Positions 8,868 to 17,596 of a stretch of 44,019 nt of DNA are shown piece after piece. How positions within the stretch are numbered: position 1 is the stretch's first letter; each line of letters starts with the position of its first letter. The DNA comes from Thermoflexus hugenholtzii JAD2 (GTDB lineage Bacteria; Chloroflexota; UBA11872; UBA12225): positions 1-44,019 of the forward strand of contig CAMDTO010000007.1 of the NCBI GenBank assembly GCA_945907765.1, written 5' to 3'. Under the pieces are notes generated by a model, which saw only the letters and a program-made list of their open reading frames with translations, was not told the origin of the DNA and did not search any database. Both the position numbers and the translations under genes were made by a program.

Positions 8868-9899
8868 TTGGTTCTGAGCCGCATGGCCGACAACCTGTTC
8901 TGGATGGCACGGTACATTGAGCGGGCCGAGAGCATCGCGCGACTTCTTGACGTCGGGCGCCGGATGGCTAGCCTCCTTTGTTACCCTGTGGGAGCAGCAT
9001 CCGAGTGGGCTTCAACGATCGAAGCTGCCGGACGCGAAGCCTCGTTCCAGGCGCGGTTTGACGTGGCCAATGAGGCACGCGTGATCAGGCATCTCGTGCG
9101 CTACGCCAACAATCCTTCATCCATCGTGGCATCGCTCGGCACTGTGCATTCAAATGCCCGCGCGGTTCGAACCGCCCTGTCAGCGGATGTCTGGGACGCC
9201 GTCAACAGCCTGTGGCTCGAAAGCCAGGCCCTTCGCGACGAGGATTTCACGACGAAGGGGCTGCCCCGGATCCTTGACTGGGTGAAGGAACGGTCCCAAC
9301 GATTTGGCGGTGCGGTGGCGAACACGATGCTGCTCCGTGACGCCTACTGGTGGGTGCGATTGGGAACCTTTCTGTAACGCGCCGAGAACACTGCCCGGCT
9401 TGCCGACGTGAAGTACCACGTGCTGCTTCCTCGAGTGGAGGGAGTCGGCGGCCTCCATGACGATTTCCAGTGGGCGGCTGTCTTGCGTGCCGTCTCGGCG
9501 TTGCGCGCCTAACCCTGGGTGTATCACGACAGGCTGGATGCCTTGCGAGTTGCAGAACTGCTTATCCTCCGGTCCGAGATGCCTCGATCACTGCGGAGTT
9601 GCACATCGCAGGCACGCTACTACCTCTGGCGCATCCGCGACGGATCGCCCTGGACCACATCAACTGCATTCACGGATGACACGGCAGACACGGCGGCTGA
9701 CGATATTTCGGTAACCCCTTTCGCAGGATCCGGGTCCCATCAGAGCCCAGCTGGTGGCAATGGCATTGACGCTCGAGGAAACGCTTCAGCGCACGACGGT
9801 CGAGGAAATCTTTGCCGAAGCCCTTCACGAGTACCTCACCGAATTTACCTCCGCCACGAACGCGATTGGATTTGAGATTCGACGGGAGTATTTGTGGGT
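8868..9899 (+). pseudogene. Alpha-E domain protein (COG2307, DUF403), decayed
   Basis: The helical alpha-E family is recognised by '[19 protein letters not shown]' at the start, then '[18 protein letters not shown]', 'RAENTARLADVKYHVLLP', 'FQWAAVLRAVSALRA', 'RVAELLILRSEMPRSL' and the C-terminal 'EALHEYLTEFTSATNAIG'. An in-frame TAA at 9375-9377 replaces an expected Glu (FL-E-RAENTAR). A second TAA at 9510-9512 replaces an expected Tyr. The reading frame then shifts between about 9700 and 9760, where sequence also seems lost. The likely original start is TTG 8868, with GGAG about ten bases upstream. In the track this gene is fused by chance to the tail of the ATP-grasp remnant (8322-9377). Confidence 0.85.
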
Positions 9900-10014
9900 A
9901 TCCGCATCACGCCAAACGCATCCGATGCCTGCGAGGCCGGAACACGGCGCTCACAGACGAGAACTGCAACCCCGACAAGACGTGTTCACCCAAGGAAAGC
10001 GACTGACCATCCCG

Positions 10015-10932
10015 ATGCGCATGGCGATTTGTCACCTCACTTCGAGCACCTACGACACGCAGGTGCTGTCCCCGTCACAGATAATCCGGCTGTCGCCCCG
10101 GATTGGCGGTGGGCAGAGCGTCGAGACGTGGTCAGTCGAAGCCTTTGCGACGGTTGATCCGACGTCAGCTCCGGTCGCGGTCCGGCTCCTTCAATGCGCC
10201 AATGGGCACCAAAAACCCACCCACCTGCTGAGCATCGCACGCACGCACACGAGTTCTTCGATCCTTGCCTTTGGGGTCGTATAGACGACGCCATCAGATG
10301 GCATCGTTGGTTTCGATGACACCGATCTTCCACTGGCTTTCTGGCTCAAGCAGACCCCGCAGACTGAAGCGGGACCATCCGTGCGCGAATTGACGACGTC
10401 AGCCTGGGTCGGTCATAGGACTGGTCCGGACGGCAGCGCTGATCTTGGGGCGGTCCATGGTCTCACGAATGAAGTGCGGCGCCGGGTCGGCTATGTGATT
10501 AGTGCGACTTCGGTGACGACAACTGCTGATGAGGCAGTCATCCGGGGGCGGGCGTGTGCCAGGACCATGCGCACGTATTTCTCGCCACCGCTCGATCCCG
10601 CGGAATTCCTGCACGGTACAGCAGCTACCTTTGGCCAGGCCATCACGAAGTGGCTACTGCAAGCCACACGTGGGCCGAGGCGTGGGTCACCAACTTGGGG
10701 TGGGTGGGATTTGATCCCGCGAATAATGTGTGCCCAACCGAGGCGTATGTACGCGTCTCGGTGGGACCGGATTACTTCGATGCCTCACCAGTCCGAGGGG
10801 TCCGCCGGACCGGTAAACGAAGAAATGACCGCAACGGTCCACGTGGATCCGGTTGAAGCAGGCATTGGTGTGCTTTCGCTTCCAGCCTACTTACGAAAAA
10901 CCGGCGGTCATGCGTGGTCAAGTCAGCAATAG
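10015..10932 (+). pseudogene. Transglutaminase-like protein (COG1305), decayed
   Basis: The N-terminal bacterial transglutaminase domain starts at ATG 10015 ('MRMAICHLTSSTYD', 'IIRLSPRIGGGQ'). A TAG at 10282-10284 then interrupts the frame. The core continues with 'ATSVTTTADEAV' and changes frame near 10550. Next come 'CQDHAHVFLATARSRGIPAR' (catalytic Cys), 'ASHTWAEAWV' (catalytic His) and 'GWVGFDPANNVCPTEAYVRV' (catalytic Asp). It shifts back near 10810 to end at 10932. All three catalytic residues are still encoded, so decay came from indels and stops rather than active-site change. It completes the ATP-grasp/alpha-E/transglutaminase cassette. Confidence 0.85.
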
Positions 10933-10940
10933 GAGCGGTG

Positions 10941-11624
10941 TCACCGGGATGACAGCGCAACCTCACGTTCGTCGTTAACCGACGGTAGGTCACATAGCTT
11001 TGCGACGACCGACACCAGAAGAAGCCTCTCGGCCGAGTGCATGCGGTTGGCAAAGGTTTCCAGAATGTCGCCGTGAGCGAACGGGACGCGAACCTGCCCC
11101 AGGATCGGTCCCGCGTCGACGCCTTCATCTGGAACCAAGTGCACCATCGCGCCACTGTGCGTGCGCGTACCCACTTGCCACTCCGCGAACGCACGGCTGA
11201 TTGCATCAGTCCCCGGAATGTCACCAGGCAGTGCCGGATGCAGGTTGATCACCTTTCCGGGGTACGCTCCCAGAAACTCCATCGACAAGATCCGCATGTA
11301 TCCGGCAAGGACCACCCAGTCGGGTTTGAACCCGTCAACCGCATGTCGCAGTCGGCGGTCGTGGTCCTCACGGGCCTCACCCATCCGTGCAGAAACAACG
11401 CGGGTGGCGATGCCAGCCTGTTTGGCACGGACCAACCCATAGGCATCGCGCCGGTTAGACACAACTCCCAAAATGCTCGCATCAATGGTCAAGTGCTGGT
11501 GGTCCGCGGAAGCCATTGAAGGGGAAAACCGGTCACCAGTTGCGTCGATCAGTGCCTGCAGGTTTGTTCCAGACCCTGAGATCAGCACAACCAGCGACGA
11601 TCTCTCGCGTGCGCGGCGGGTCAC
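10941..11624 (-). CDS. purN: Phosphoribosylglycinamide formyltransferase PurN
   Basis: Transfers a formyl group from 10-formyl-THF to GAR (purine step 3). Family landmarks: 'LVVLISGSGTNLQAL' near the N terminus, 'WVVLAGYMRIL', 'VINLHPALPGDIPGTDA' (the substrate/folate loop with catalytic His) and 'THSGAMVHLVPDEGVDAGPI' with the catalytic Asp. I chose GTG 11624, one base after the purDM stop, which puts the family motif about ten residues in. ATG 11657, overlapping purDM, is an alternative; the track start at 11759 is too long. Last gene of the purine operon. It meets the decayed transglutaminase tail-to-tail with only eight bases between them. Confidence 0.9.
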   Translation of the reverse strand: MTRRARERSSLVVLISGSGTNLQALIDATGDRFSPSMASADHQHLTIDASILGVVSNRRDAYGLVRAKQAGIATRVVSARMGEAREDHDRRLRHAVDGFKPDWVVLAGYMRILSMEFLGAYPGKVINLHPALPGDIPGTDAISRAFAEWQVGTRTHSGAMVHLVPDEGVDAGPILGQVRVPFAHGDILETFANRMHSAERLLLVSVVAKLCDLPSVNDEREVALSSR

Positions 11625-11625
11625 T

Positions 11626-13929
11626 CTAGCGCCCCACAAGTCTGACGCAAGGTGCATGCCCGTCAGATGGCACGAGTTCGCCGATGATCCATGAATTTTC
11701 ACCGAGCTTCTCACGGATGGCAGACGCGTCCTCCCGTGCCACCACAAGAACCATGCCAATGCCCATGTTCAAAGCACGATGCAACTCCGCCGGGTCCATC
11801 GTGGTCAGTTCGGCGACGAGACTGAAGAGCGCCGGCACCGGCCAACTTCCGAGCCTGATGGTGGCGTCCAACCCCTGAGGAAGTACCCGCGGCACATTCT
11901 CCACCAGGCCCCCGCCGGTGACATGCACAAGGGCCTTGAGCCTCGTATCTCGCAGGATTGGCCCAAGCACTGGCAAGTAACTACGATGGGGTTCGAGGAG
12001 GGCATCAGCGAGCGACCGATCGAGACGTCCGTATGCGTGATCAGGTGACGCCCATGCAAATACCCGCCTGAGAAGTGAATAGCCATTGGTATGGGGACCG
12101 TTCGACGCCAAGCCAACAAGCACGTCTCCAACGCTGACGGTCGGTCGCGGAAGGAGGTCGTCACGTTCGACAACGCCTACCAGCGTCCCAGCGATATCGA
12201 ACGCCCCAGGCGCGTACACCCCAGGCATCTCGGCCGTCTCGCCACCGAGGATCACGCATCCGGAAACCCGGCACGCTTCCGACATGCCGTCGACAATCTC
12301 GGCGACACGCGATGCATCGAGCCGAGATGACGCCACGTAATCCAGAAAGAAGAGAGGTCGTGCACCTTGGACAAGGACATCGTTGATGCAATGGTTCACG
12401 ATGTCCATACCGGTACCGCGGACACGTCCGAGCCTCGCCGCGAGTTCGACTTTCGTGCCGACGCCATCAGTTGAAGCGACGAGCACTGGGTGGTCGAACT
12501 CCTTGAGGAATGACACATCCATGGCGCCACCGAACGACCCTACCCCGCGCAAAACCCGGTGGTTGGTTGTAGACGCCACGCTCGACTTAAGGAGAGACAC
12601 CGCCCGGTTTCCCTCCTCGATATCCACCCCAGCCGCCTTGTACGACGCAACGGCCAGTCCCGGCGCCCGCCACGCAATGTCGCGACGGTAGTGTGACCCC
12701 GCAAGGCGAACCCCGGAGGCAGCTTGGTACGCATGGTCACGTGCTTCCGCAAGATCCGCACCAATGCCAACGACGGTAACGACCCGTCCTCCATTGGCGA
12801 CAAGCACGCCATCGACCATTTCAGTTGCGCCGTGAAAGAGGTGCGCAGCACCTTGAGGTGCACCCAACGTGACCACCGCCCTTGAGGACGTGGGAACCAA
12901 TTCGCCAGGATATCCCGCAGACGCCACCACCACGCCGACAGCTGAACTTGTGCGTAGTCGGATCGGAACCGTTTCCAGTGCACCGGCGAGGCAAGCTTCC
13001 ACCACTTCAATCAAGTCGGTATCAAGAAGTGAGAGCAGGACTTGCGCTTCGGGATCACCAAACCGGCAATTCCATTCAAGCAGGCGCGGTCCATTTGCGG
13101 TCCACATCAGCCCGGCGTATAGCATTCCTACATAGAGGGTGCCCTGCGACGCAGCATCGGCCACGATGGGATCAATGAATTTCCGGCACAGCGCAGCGAC
13201 ATCGGCTGATGGGTTCGCCGGCGCATACGCACCCATTCCGCCAGTGTTCGGTCCCTGGTCTCCATCGAGCACACGTTTGTGATCTTGCGCCAGAGGGAGC
13301 GCCCGGGCGGTCCGCCCATCGCAGAAGGCAATCAGCGAGTACTCGGGCCCGGAAAGGCGTTCCTCAATGACTTTTTCACCGTGTGTCAAAGCATCGTGGA
13401 CCGCAACGACAACCGATGGATGATCATCCGGCAGACTGACGCCCTTGCCAGCGGCGAGGCCGGATTGCTTCACAACAATGGACACGCCCACCCGTCTGAC
13501 CCACTCGAGCGCCGCATCTTCATCGCCGGGCGCGAACACCGCATGCCGAGGCTGAGGTATCCCGAGACGGGTCGCAAGTCGCCTCGCGTGGGCCTTGGAC
13601 GCTTCGATACGCGCGAGGCTTGCCGTTGGCCCAAACGCTTGGACGCCGGCACGCGTCAGGGCATCAACCACCCCGGCCTCGAGGGAAACTTCAGGCCCAA
13701 TAATCGCAAGGTCGACACCTTCCCGGACCGCGAGTTCGACAAGCCCTGCGATATCACTTGAAGCAACCCCAAACCGCTCTCCGGGTGTCCCGCCATTTCC
13801 AGGAGTTACCAGAAGGCGGCTGACCCGCGGCGATCGTGCTACCGCCTCGGCGATGGCGTGTTCGCGGCCACCGGACCCGACGACAAGTACGACACGCCCG
13901 TTGCCGGGCTTTGCCGTGATCGTTGTCAT
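11626..13929 (-). CDS. purDM: PurD-PurM fusion: GAR synthetase / AIR synthetase
   Basis: One continuous 767-residue frame carries two enzymes. Residues 1 to ~424 are GAR synthetase (ATP-grasp): 'VVGSGGREHAIA', 'KQSGLAAGKGV', 'NTGGMGAYAP' and 'LLEWNCRFGDPEAQ'. Residues ~428-767 are AIR synthetase: 'YKAAGVDIEEGNRAV', 'STDGVGTKVELA', 'GGETAEMPGVY' and 'NGPHTNGYSLL'. The linker is only a few residues. GARS-AIRS fusions are the rule in fungi (Ade5,7) and in animal GART but rare in bacteria. Both halves look complete. The start ATG overlaps the purF stop (ATGA), and purN follows directly, giving the GART order. The stop is TAG 11626-11628. Both products are cytosolic. Confidence 0.95.
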   Translation of the reverse strand: MTTITAKPGNGRVVLVVGSGGREHAIAEAVARSPRVSRLLVTPGNGGTPGERFGVASSDIAGLVELAVREGVDLAIIGPEVSLEAGVVDALTRAGVQAFGPTASLARIEASKAHARRLATRLGIPQPRHAVFAPGDEDAALEWVRRVGVSIVVKQSGLAAGKGVSLPDDHPSVVVAVHDALTHGEKVIEERLSGPEYSLIAFCDGRTARALPLAQDHKRVLDGDQGPNTGGMGAYAPANPSADVAALCRKFIDPIVADAASQGTLYVGMLYAGLMWTANGPRLLEWNCRFGDPEAQVLLSLLDTDLIEVVEACLAGALETVPIRLRTSSAVGVVVASAGYPGELVPTSSRAVVTLGAPQGAAHLFHGATEMVDGVLVANGGRVVTVVGIGADLAEARDHAYQAASGVRLAGSHYRRDIAWRAPGLAVASYKAAGVDIEEGNRAVSLLKSSVASTTNHRVLRGVGSFGGAMDVSFLKEFDHPVLVASTDGVGTKVELAARLGRVRGTGMDIVNHCINDVLVQGARPLFFLDYVASSRLDASRVAEIVDGMSEACRVSGCVILGGETAEMPGVYAPGAFDIAGTLVGVVERDDLLPRPTVSVGDVLVGLASNGPHTNGYSLLRRVFAWASPDHAYGRLDRSLADALLEPHRSYLPVLGPILRDTRLKALVHVTGGGLVENVPRVLPQGLDATIRLGSWPVPALFSLVAELTTMDPAELHRALNMGIGMVLVVAREDASAIREKLGENSWIIGELVPSDGHAPCVRLVGR

Positions 13930-15380
13930 CCCGGCACCGCACCAAGGACGCGTTCAAAGGAATCCTTTCGACGTGGCGCGCCCGCCGCGACCGGATACGC
14001 GCCAGTGAAGCATGCGTTGCAATAGCCGCCGTCACGCCCGACCGCGCGCATCATGCCCTCGAGCGATAGGAAACCCAGTGTGTCAGCCTTGACTACATCG
14101 CGAAGTTCGTCAAGCGTGAGATGCGCTGCAATCAGGTCGTCGTCATGTCCCATGTCGACCCCAAAGTGGCACGCGTGGCGGATGGGCGGACAAGTAATGC
14201 GGAGGTGCACTTCGGTTGCGCCCGCATCTCGCAAGAGCTGCACGAGCGGTCCAGCAGTGGTCCCCCGAACAAGGGAATCGTCAATAAGCACGACACGCTT
14301 GCCCGCGAGATTTTCGGTAAGCGCATTGAACTTCATCGCCACGCCTCGTTTCCGCATCACCGGAGTTGGTTCGATGAAGGTGCGTCCGATGTACCGGTTC
14401 TTGATCAGCCCGTCGTTGTAAGGGATTCCACTTTGGCGCGCGTATCCGACGGCTGCGGGAATTGAAGAGTCCGGAACAGGAACCACGACATCCGCAACAA
14501 CGGAGGCCTCCCGTGCCAATTCCTCACCAAGGCGCTGGCGTACGCCATGCACACTGAGACCGTCCCAGACCGAATCCGGCCGCGAGAAATAGACGAACTC
14601 AAAGGTGCACCTGGCTGGTGTCACCGCCGGAACCAATGCTTGGCGTCGCCGAACGGTATCGCCCTGGATGGTGACAATTTCTCCAGGCAAGACCTCGCTG
14701 ATTTCACGACACCCGAGCGTGGACAGCGCGCAGGTCTCTGACGCCACCACATAGCCACCGTCTGCAAGGCGACCGACTGACAACGGTCGGAACCCCCACG
14801 GGTCACGCGCTGCAATCACCCGATTCTCGACCAGAAGCACCACCGAGTACGCGCCAGTCCACGCCGGCATCGTTCGTGCAACCCGGTCTTCCCAGGTCGG
14901 ACCACCTGCAGACGCCAGCATCAGGGTCATGACCTCGGTGTCTGACGATGCGGTCAGGCCGAACCCACGGGTCAGAAGTTCCGTGCGCAGTTCGCCGGCG
15001 TTGACGAGGTTGCCGTTATGCGCGACAGCCAATGGCCCATGGACCGTCTCTACAAGGAAGGGTTGCGCGTTTCGTGTCCCGACCCCACCGGTCGTGGAGT
15101 ACCGCGTGTGGCCGATCCCGTTCATGCCCTGGAGTGGCGACATTGCGGCGGGGGTGAATACCTGACCGACCAGCCCGTCTGCCTTATGCAATCGCGCTTG
15201 CACGCCGTCCGAGACCGCAATGCCGGCAGCTTCCTGTCCCCGGTGCTGAAGCGCGAACAGTCCGAAGAAGACGAGTTCCCCGACCTCTTCGGATGGCGAG
15301 GTCACTCCGATGACCCCGCATTCTTCATTCGGACGATCGTCTGTCGGGACGGGCGCACCCGCCGAGAAGCGTCCCGTCAT
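13926..15380 (-). CDS. purF: Amidophosphoribosyltransferase PurF
   Basis: Catalyses the committed step, PRPP plus glutamine to phosphoribosylamine. The 484-residue protein has a 20-residue propeptide before the N-terminal nucleophile Cys21 ('EECGVIGV'), then 'ALQHRGQEAAGI' and the PRPP loop 'VVLIDDSLVRGTTAG'. Four Cys expected for a [4Fe-4S] cluster in Bacillus-type PurF are present: 'RCTFEFVYF', 'HACHFGVDM' and both in 'YCNACFTG'. That indicates the oxygen-sensitive, cluster-containing type with processed propeptide. Its ATG overlaps the purE stop and its TGA overlaps the purDM start, so it is translationally coupled on both sides. Confidence 0.95.
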   Translation of the reverse strand: MTGRFSAGAPVPTDDRPNEECGVIGVTSPSEEVGELVFFGLFALQHRGQEAAGIAVSDGVQARLHKADGLVGQVFTPAAMSPLQGMNGIGHTRYSTTGGVGTRNAQPFLVETVHGPLAVAHNGNLVNAGELRTELLTRGFGLTASSDTEVMTLMLASAGGPTWEDRVARTMPAWTGAYSVVLLVENRVIAARDPWGFRPLSVGRLADGGYVVASETCALSTLGCREISEVLPGEIVTIQGDTVRRRQALVPAVTPARCTFEFVYFSRPDSVWDGLSVHGVRQRLGEELAREASVVADVVVPVPDSSIPAAVGYARQSGIPYNDGLIKNRYIGRTFIEPTPVMRKRGVAMKFNALTENLAGKRVVLIDDSLVRGTTAGPLVQLLRDAGATEVHLRITCPPIRHACHFGVDMGHDDDLIAAHLTLDELRDVVKADTLGFLSLEGMMRAVGRDGGYCNACFTGAYPVAAGAPRRKDSFERVLGAVPG

Positions 15381-15847
15381 CGGGACACCTCATGGTCAGC
15401 TTCAAGGATCCGTGTGCGCTGCGATGCCTGATACGACTTCACCAAGCCGGCAACTTCGTGATCCGTGACTGCGAATATCTTGGCAGCCATCAATGCCGCG
15501 TTGAGTGGCTCCAAGACCGTTGCGCATCCGACGCCCGGGGGCATCCTGAGGCTGCTCCACAGATCCACGTGGTCTCCCGGGGGAGGGCACGCGATAACCG
15601 GAGCGAGCACCGACGGATCGGTGAAGCCCGACAGGGCATTGGATCGTCCAGCAACCGTGATGAACACCTTGGGACGCGGGTCCGCATCGTAAGCGCGAAG
15701 AAGGCCAAGCACATGCTCCGGCGTACGGTGCGCCGACCCAATCCGAACCACTGGCTCGATACCGAAACGACCGCACGCATCGGCAATCCGGTCGGAGTGT
15801 TCCCGGTCGGCCGGCGAACCCATGAGGATCACGACGAGCGGTTTCAT
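15377..15847 (-). CDS. purE: Class II-type PurE (AIR carboxylase)
   Basis: A 156-residue PurE-fold protein ('VVILMGSPADREH', 'SAHRTPEHVL'). Beyond that, the features follow the animal PAICS carboxylase domain rather than ordinary bacterial PurE: 'VAGRSNALSG' instead of the usual GAGGAAHLPG, 'PVIACPPP', 'DLWSSLRMPPGVGCATVLEP' and 'AAKIFA'. Class II enzymes convert AIR to CAIR directly with CO2 and need no PurK. No purK is present in this operon, which fits. Class II forms are known in some bacteria such as Treponema. The gene overlaps purC upstream and purF downstream by ATGA. Subclass assignment is by motif reading only. Confidence 0.85.
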   Translation of the reverse strand: MKPLVVILMGSPADREHSDRIADACGRFGIEPVVRIGSAHRTPEHVLGLLRAYDADPRPKVFITVAGRSNALSGFTDPSVLAPVIACPPPGDHVDLWSSLRMPPGVGCATVLEPLNAALMAAKIFAVTDHEVAGLVKSYQASQRTRILEADHEVSR

Positions 15848-16875
15848 TCCTGCACACTCCGAGACTGGCTGCTTAGCAATCCCTCGCGATTGAGCGCTGC
15901 CATCACGCGCTCCTCGACTGGGTAGGCACCGGCTACGAATGTGGTGCCTGTGATCCGTTCATACGCCGCGATGTACCGGTTCGTGGTTGCGTCTAGGACG
16001 TCGTGGCCAAGGACCGGGGGCGCTCCGTTGCCACGGTACCCCAACGCATCCAATGCAAGCCTGACCGGTTCCTTGTCGAGACTTTCGGGTTCCATGCCCC
16101 GCCCAACCCTGTCTTCGTACGACGAGGCTTCCCAGTAGCGAGACGAGTCTGGGGTGTGCAATTCGTCAATCAGCAGCAGAGATCCATCGGGCGCGATGCC
16201 GAACTCATACTTCGTGTCAGCAAGGATTAACCCCGCACTGTCTGCAATCCGTTGCCCGAAGGCGAACAATGCCAGCGCTACCGTCTGCATCTGGTTCCAG
16301 ATTGCTGACCCAACCAATCCCCGCTCAACCACCTCGGCGCTCGTGAGTGGTTCGTCGTGTGCGCCAGCTTCCCCCTTCGTGGTAGGCGTGATGATGGCCG
16401 TGGGCAGGCGCGTATTCTTGCGCAGTCCATCCGGGAACGCATGCCCGTAAATGACCCTTGCGCCATCATCGTATTGACGCCATAGCGAAGTAGATGTGTT
16501 GCCCGTGATCACACCTCGGACGACTACCTCTACTGGCAGTGGTCGCGCCTCAAGGCCTACGGTGGCGTTCGGATCCGGGACAGAAACCACATGATTGGCG
16601 ACAATCCCTCGAGTTTGATCAAACCACCAAGCTGCCAATTGATTGAGTACCTGCCCCTTGTGCGGCACTACGGCAACTACGCGATCAAATGCGGACAACC
16701 GGTCCGTCGTCACGAACAAGCGAAGACCATCGGGAAGTGCGTATGAAACCCGAACCTTGCCGACCCTCCGTCCAGGCAGCTCAAGGCGTATGTCGTCACA
16801 CCCGAACTCCGGCGTAAGCCCTGGGGGATGTCGTGAAAGTTCGGTGATCGGTGGTGACGCTTCAGCGTCCGGCAT
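15844..16875 (-). CDS. purC: SAICAR synthetase PurC
   Basis: Joins CAIR and aspartate using ATP (purine step 7). Motifs: 'RVGKVRVSYAL' (ATP-binding start), 'TTDRLSAFDRVV', 'VVVRGVITGN', 'LILADTKYEFG' and 'IDELHTPDSSRYW'. The C-terminal extension with 'SLDKEPVRLALDALGY' marks it as the long, yeast Ade1/actinobacterial form, not the short form found in animal PAICS. I chose ATG 16875 (343 residues) because GGAG sits six bases upstream and it overlaps the purQ stop by 14 bases. The track start at 16926 lacks support. Its TGA overlaps the purE ATG. Confidence 0.93.
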   Translation of the reverse strand: MPDAEASPPITELSRHPPGLTPEFGCDDIRLELPGRRVGKVRVSYALPDGLRLFVTTDRLSAFDRVVAVVPHKGQVLNQLAAWWFDQTRGIVANHVVSVPDPNATVGLEARPLPVEVVVRGVITGNTSTSLWRQYDDGARVIYGHAFPDGLRKNTRLPTAIITPTTKGEAGAHDEPLTSAEVVERGLVGSAIWNQMQTVALALFAFGQRIADSAGLILADTKYEFGIAPDGSLLLIDELHTPDSSRYWEASSYEDRVGRGMEPESLDKEPVRLALDALGYRGNGAPPVLGHDVLDATTNRYIAAYERITGTTFVAGAYPVEERVMAALNREGLLSSQSRSVQE

Positions 16876-17596
16876 GGCGCACTCCATTCTCGAAGATCCG
16901 AAGTCCAAGTCCCCCACCAATCCCACGTCGAACGCCGGGATGCTGCCTCGCCACCACGTGGTTCTCCGGATGAGGCATCAGCCCAAGGATGAACCCCGTC
17001 ACATCAGTCAACCCTGCAATATCGCCTCGCGACCCGTTCGGATTCCGCACGTATCGAAGAGCAACCCGACCGGTTCCCGACAATGACATCAAGGTCGCAT
17101 CGTCGCAAACTATGCGACCCTCTCCGTGTGCGACGGGGCATGAAACTTCCCCTTCAAGGCCATCCGTCCATATGCACCGCGTCATCGGGTCTGGCACAAG
17201 GTTGACCCATTCGCAGGTGAATACCCCGTCGGCATTGTGTCCCAGCGCCAATCGGTATCCCTCGCGGGTCCAGATACCCAATCTCACGAGCGTCTGGAAC
17301 CCGTTGCAGATGCCGATCACCGGACGACGTTCGGCAGCTGCGACGGAAAGGTGGTCACCGAGAACGTGATCGAGTTCGGTCGCGAACAGGCGTCCTGCAC
17401 CAAGGGCGTCCGCGTAAGAAAATCCCCCGGGTATCACAATCATGTCACAGTCAGACAACCTCGACCGAACGTCGAGCAAAGACGCGACAGGGATCACGAC
17501 CGGATTGGCACCGGCCAGTTCAAGCGCCAGACATGCGTCGGCGTCACGATTGGTTCCGGGTGCGGTGAGGACCGCCGCTTCGGGTCGGCGACTCAT
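16862..17596 (-). CDS. purQ: FGAM synthetase glutaminase subunit PurQ
   Basis: Class I glutamine amidotransferase that supplies ammonia to PurL. The nucleophile elbow is 'GICNGFQTLVRLG' (Cys). The His/Glu pair is in 'GLMPHPENHV', and 'IPGGFSYADALGAG' is the PurQ oxyanion region. I use ATG 17596 because it overlaps the purL stop as ATGA. The track start at 17611 adds five residues. Length (244 residues) is normal for PurQ working with a small PurL; here it pairs with a PurL carrying its own PurS-like domains. It overlaps purC downstream. Confidence 0.94.
   Translation of the reverse strand: MSRRPEAAVLTAPGTNRDADACLALELAGANPVVIPVASLLDVRSRLSDCDMIVIPGGFSYADALGAGRLFATELDHVLGDHLSVAAAERRPVIGICNGFQTLVRLGIWTREGYRLALGHNADGVFTCEWVNLVPDPMTRCIWTDGLEGEVSCPVAHGEGRIVCDDATLMSLSGTGRVALRYVRNPNGSRGDIAGLTDVTGFILGLMPHPENHVVARQHPGVRRGIGGGLGLRIFENGVRHAGR

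Noticed and set aside
8322-9377. 351-residue ORF as one intact protein
   Set aside because: Its first part is an ATP-grasp remnant and its second part the N-terminal two thirds of an alpha-E protein. They are joined only because indels removed the intervening stop.
9754-10284. 176-residue ORF as one gene
   Set aside because: It joins the C terminus of the decayed alpha-E gene to the N-terminal domain of the decayed transglutaminase.
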